A stretch of DNA of 6,484 bases. Origin: SIG459 sp045538735. GTDB taxonomy: Bacteria > Bacillota > Clostridia > Oscillospirales > Oscillospiraceae. The stretch is from NCBI GenBank assembly GCA_045538735.1, contig JAZSRY010000030.1:1-6484 (forward strand), given 5' to 3'. Shown one piece after another: positions 5,713 to 6,484 of this stretch; positions within the stretch are counted from its first letter, which is position 1, and each line of letters begins with the position of its first letter. Under the pieces are notes generated by a model, which ran no database searches, was not told the origin of the DNA, and saw nothing but the letters and a program-made list of their open reading frames with translations. The position numbers and the translations under genes were made by a program.

Positions 5713-6484
5713 TCATTCCACCTCGATTATTGCGCCCTCCCATGGGGCAAGAACTCCGAAAAATTCCTTCTTCTCATAATTGCCTATTAGCTGCCGGCCT
5801 TTGAAGGGCACTTTGCGTGGCTTTTCCGAGAAGTTCAGCAGCACGGTGAGCTTTTTGTCCTCATACTCGCGCTCATACACAAATACACTGCCTTTTATGA
5901 GTTTCTCCTTGAAGGAGCCGCGGCGGAGAACTTCGTTTTCTCTTCGGAAAGCAATAAGCGCCTTATAGTAATTGAGTATGGAGTCGCTGTCGCCCTCCTG
6001 AAACGCATAGTTTATGGTCTTATAGTTTTTGTTTACCGCAAGCCATGGTTTGCCCTCACTGAAGCCGCCGTTTGGCGCATCGCTCCACTGGACACCCTGA
6101 CGGGCATTATCGCGGGAGGAGGTTTTTATCATTTCCCAACGCTTGCCCTCAGGAATACCGATTTTCTTTGCGATACCGTAGATGTTATGGCTCTCCACAT
6201 CCTGCAGCTGGTCTATGGAGGTGAAGTCAAAATTGGTCATTCCTATTTCTTGACCCTCATATATAAAGGGGGTTCCCTTGAGAGTGAGGAGCATTGTTGC
6301 CAGCATTTTTGCGCTCTTATTATGATATTTTCCGTCATCACCGAAGCGTGAGACACTGCGGGGCTGGTCATGATTTTCAAAGTAGTTGGCATTCCACGTG
6401 AGAGCATGCTGCCACTTGGCAATGGAGCGGAAAAACTTCTCCGGCCTGAATGCGTGCTTGAACCATTTTACGCCCACCTGCTCT
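5713..6484 (-). CDS. GH13 alpha-glucosidase (oligo-1,6-glucosidase/dextran-glucosidase type), C-terminal half
   Basis: The frame is open to the right edge, so only the last 256 codons are present; family members are usually about 550 residues. Counted from the edge, visible hallmarks are ENHDQPR (36-42), the conserved region IV segment whose Asp39 is the transition-state-stabilising residue. GTPFIYEGQEIGMTN (70-84) is the strand-8 region, and SRDNARQGVQW (123-133) follows before the end of the barrel. From about 185 a small beta-sandwich C-terminal domain finishes at IIEVE. The nucleophile and acid/base residues lie beyond the window. These motifs fit subfamily 31 enzymes, cytosolic hydrolases of isomaltose-like oligosaccharides. 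Trehalose-6-phosphate hydrolase and maltose-type glucosidases share them and cannot be excluded without the N-terminal half. The usual RTPMQW reads RQGVQW here. The gene is followed one base later by a TetR gene. Confidence 0.9.
   Translation of the reverse strand, partial: EQVGVKWFKHAFRPEKFFRSIAKWQHALTWNANYFENHDQPRSVSRFGDDGKYHNKSAKMLATMLLTLKGTPFIYEGQEIGMTNFDFTSIDQLQDVESHNIYGIAKKIGIPEGKRWEMIKTSSRDNARQGVQWSDAPNGGFSEGKPWLAVNKNYKTINYAFQEGDSDSILNYYKALIAFRRENEVLRRGSFKEKLIKGSVFVYEREYEDKKLTVLLNFSEKPRKVPFKGRQLIGNYEKKEFFGVLAPWEGAIIEVE

Overview
The window looks like a piece of a bacterial chromosome from an anaerobic, probably gut-associated Firmicute (Clostridia). This is inferred from three things. 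Shine-Dalgarno sites are strong and purine-rich. Promoters are sigma-70 type, with AT-rich intergenic DNA and T-tailed intrinsic terminators. The gene content (a tocopherol-cyclase-like protein, a PLP threonine aldolase, a PutP-type Na+/proline symporter and a GH13 oligo-glucosidase) is common in that group. Nothing in the sequence fixes the genus. No rRNA, tRNA, CRISPR array, transposase, integrase or phage gene was seen, and both edges cut through genes.

Layout from left to right. (1) Positions 1-508, minus strand: the N-terminal 169 codons of a tocopherol-cyclase-family protein running off the left edge. (2) Positions 606-2250, minus strand: a two-gene unit with a good promoter (2222-2250), a gamma-class carbonic-anhydrase-like hexapeptide protein, a threonine-aldolase-type PLP enzyme starting 3 bases after it, and a perfect 17-bp-stem terminator (606-648). 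(3) Positions 2267-3445, plus strand, divergent from unit 2: a serine alpha/beta hydrolase followed 16 bases later by a 140-residue P-loop protein of unknown substrate. It ends in a terminator with T tracts on both sides that also serves the converging gene. (4) Positions 3468-4995, minus strand: putP with its own promoter, whose -35 side abuts a 34-bp perfect palindrome. (5) Positions 5124-6484, minus strand: the C-terminal half of a GH13 alpha-glucosidase entering from the right edge, followed after 1 base by a TetR-family regulator.

How the genes may work together: proline uptake (putP), amino-acid cleavage (threonine aldolase) and oligosaccharide hydrolysis (GH13) fit a heterotroph living on peptides and plant or host glucans. 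The genes nevertheless sit in separate transcription units and do not form one pathway. The TetR gene is translationally coupled to the glucosidase and lies directly upstream of putP. That makes the palindrome between tetR and putP the most testable regulatory element here.

I see no convincing new defence, mobile or biosynthetic system. The items most worth following up are the 34-bp palindrome at putP, the tocopherol-cyclase-like protein in a presumed anaerobe, and the small orphan P-loop protein paired with a hydrolase.
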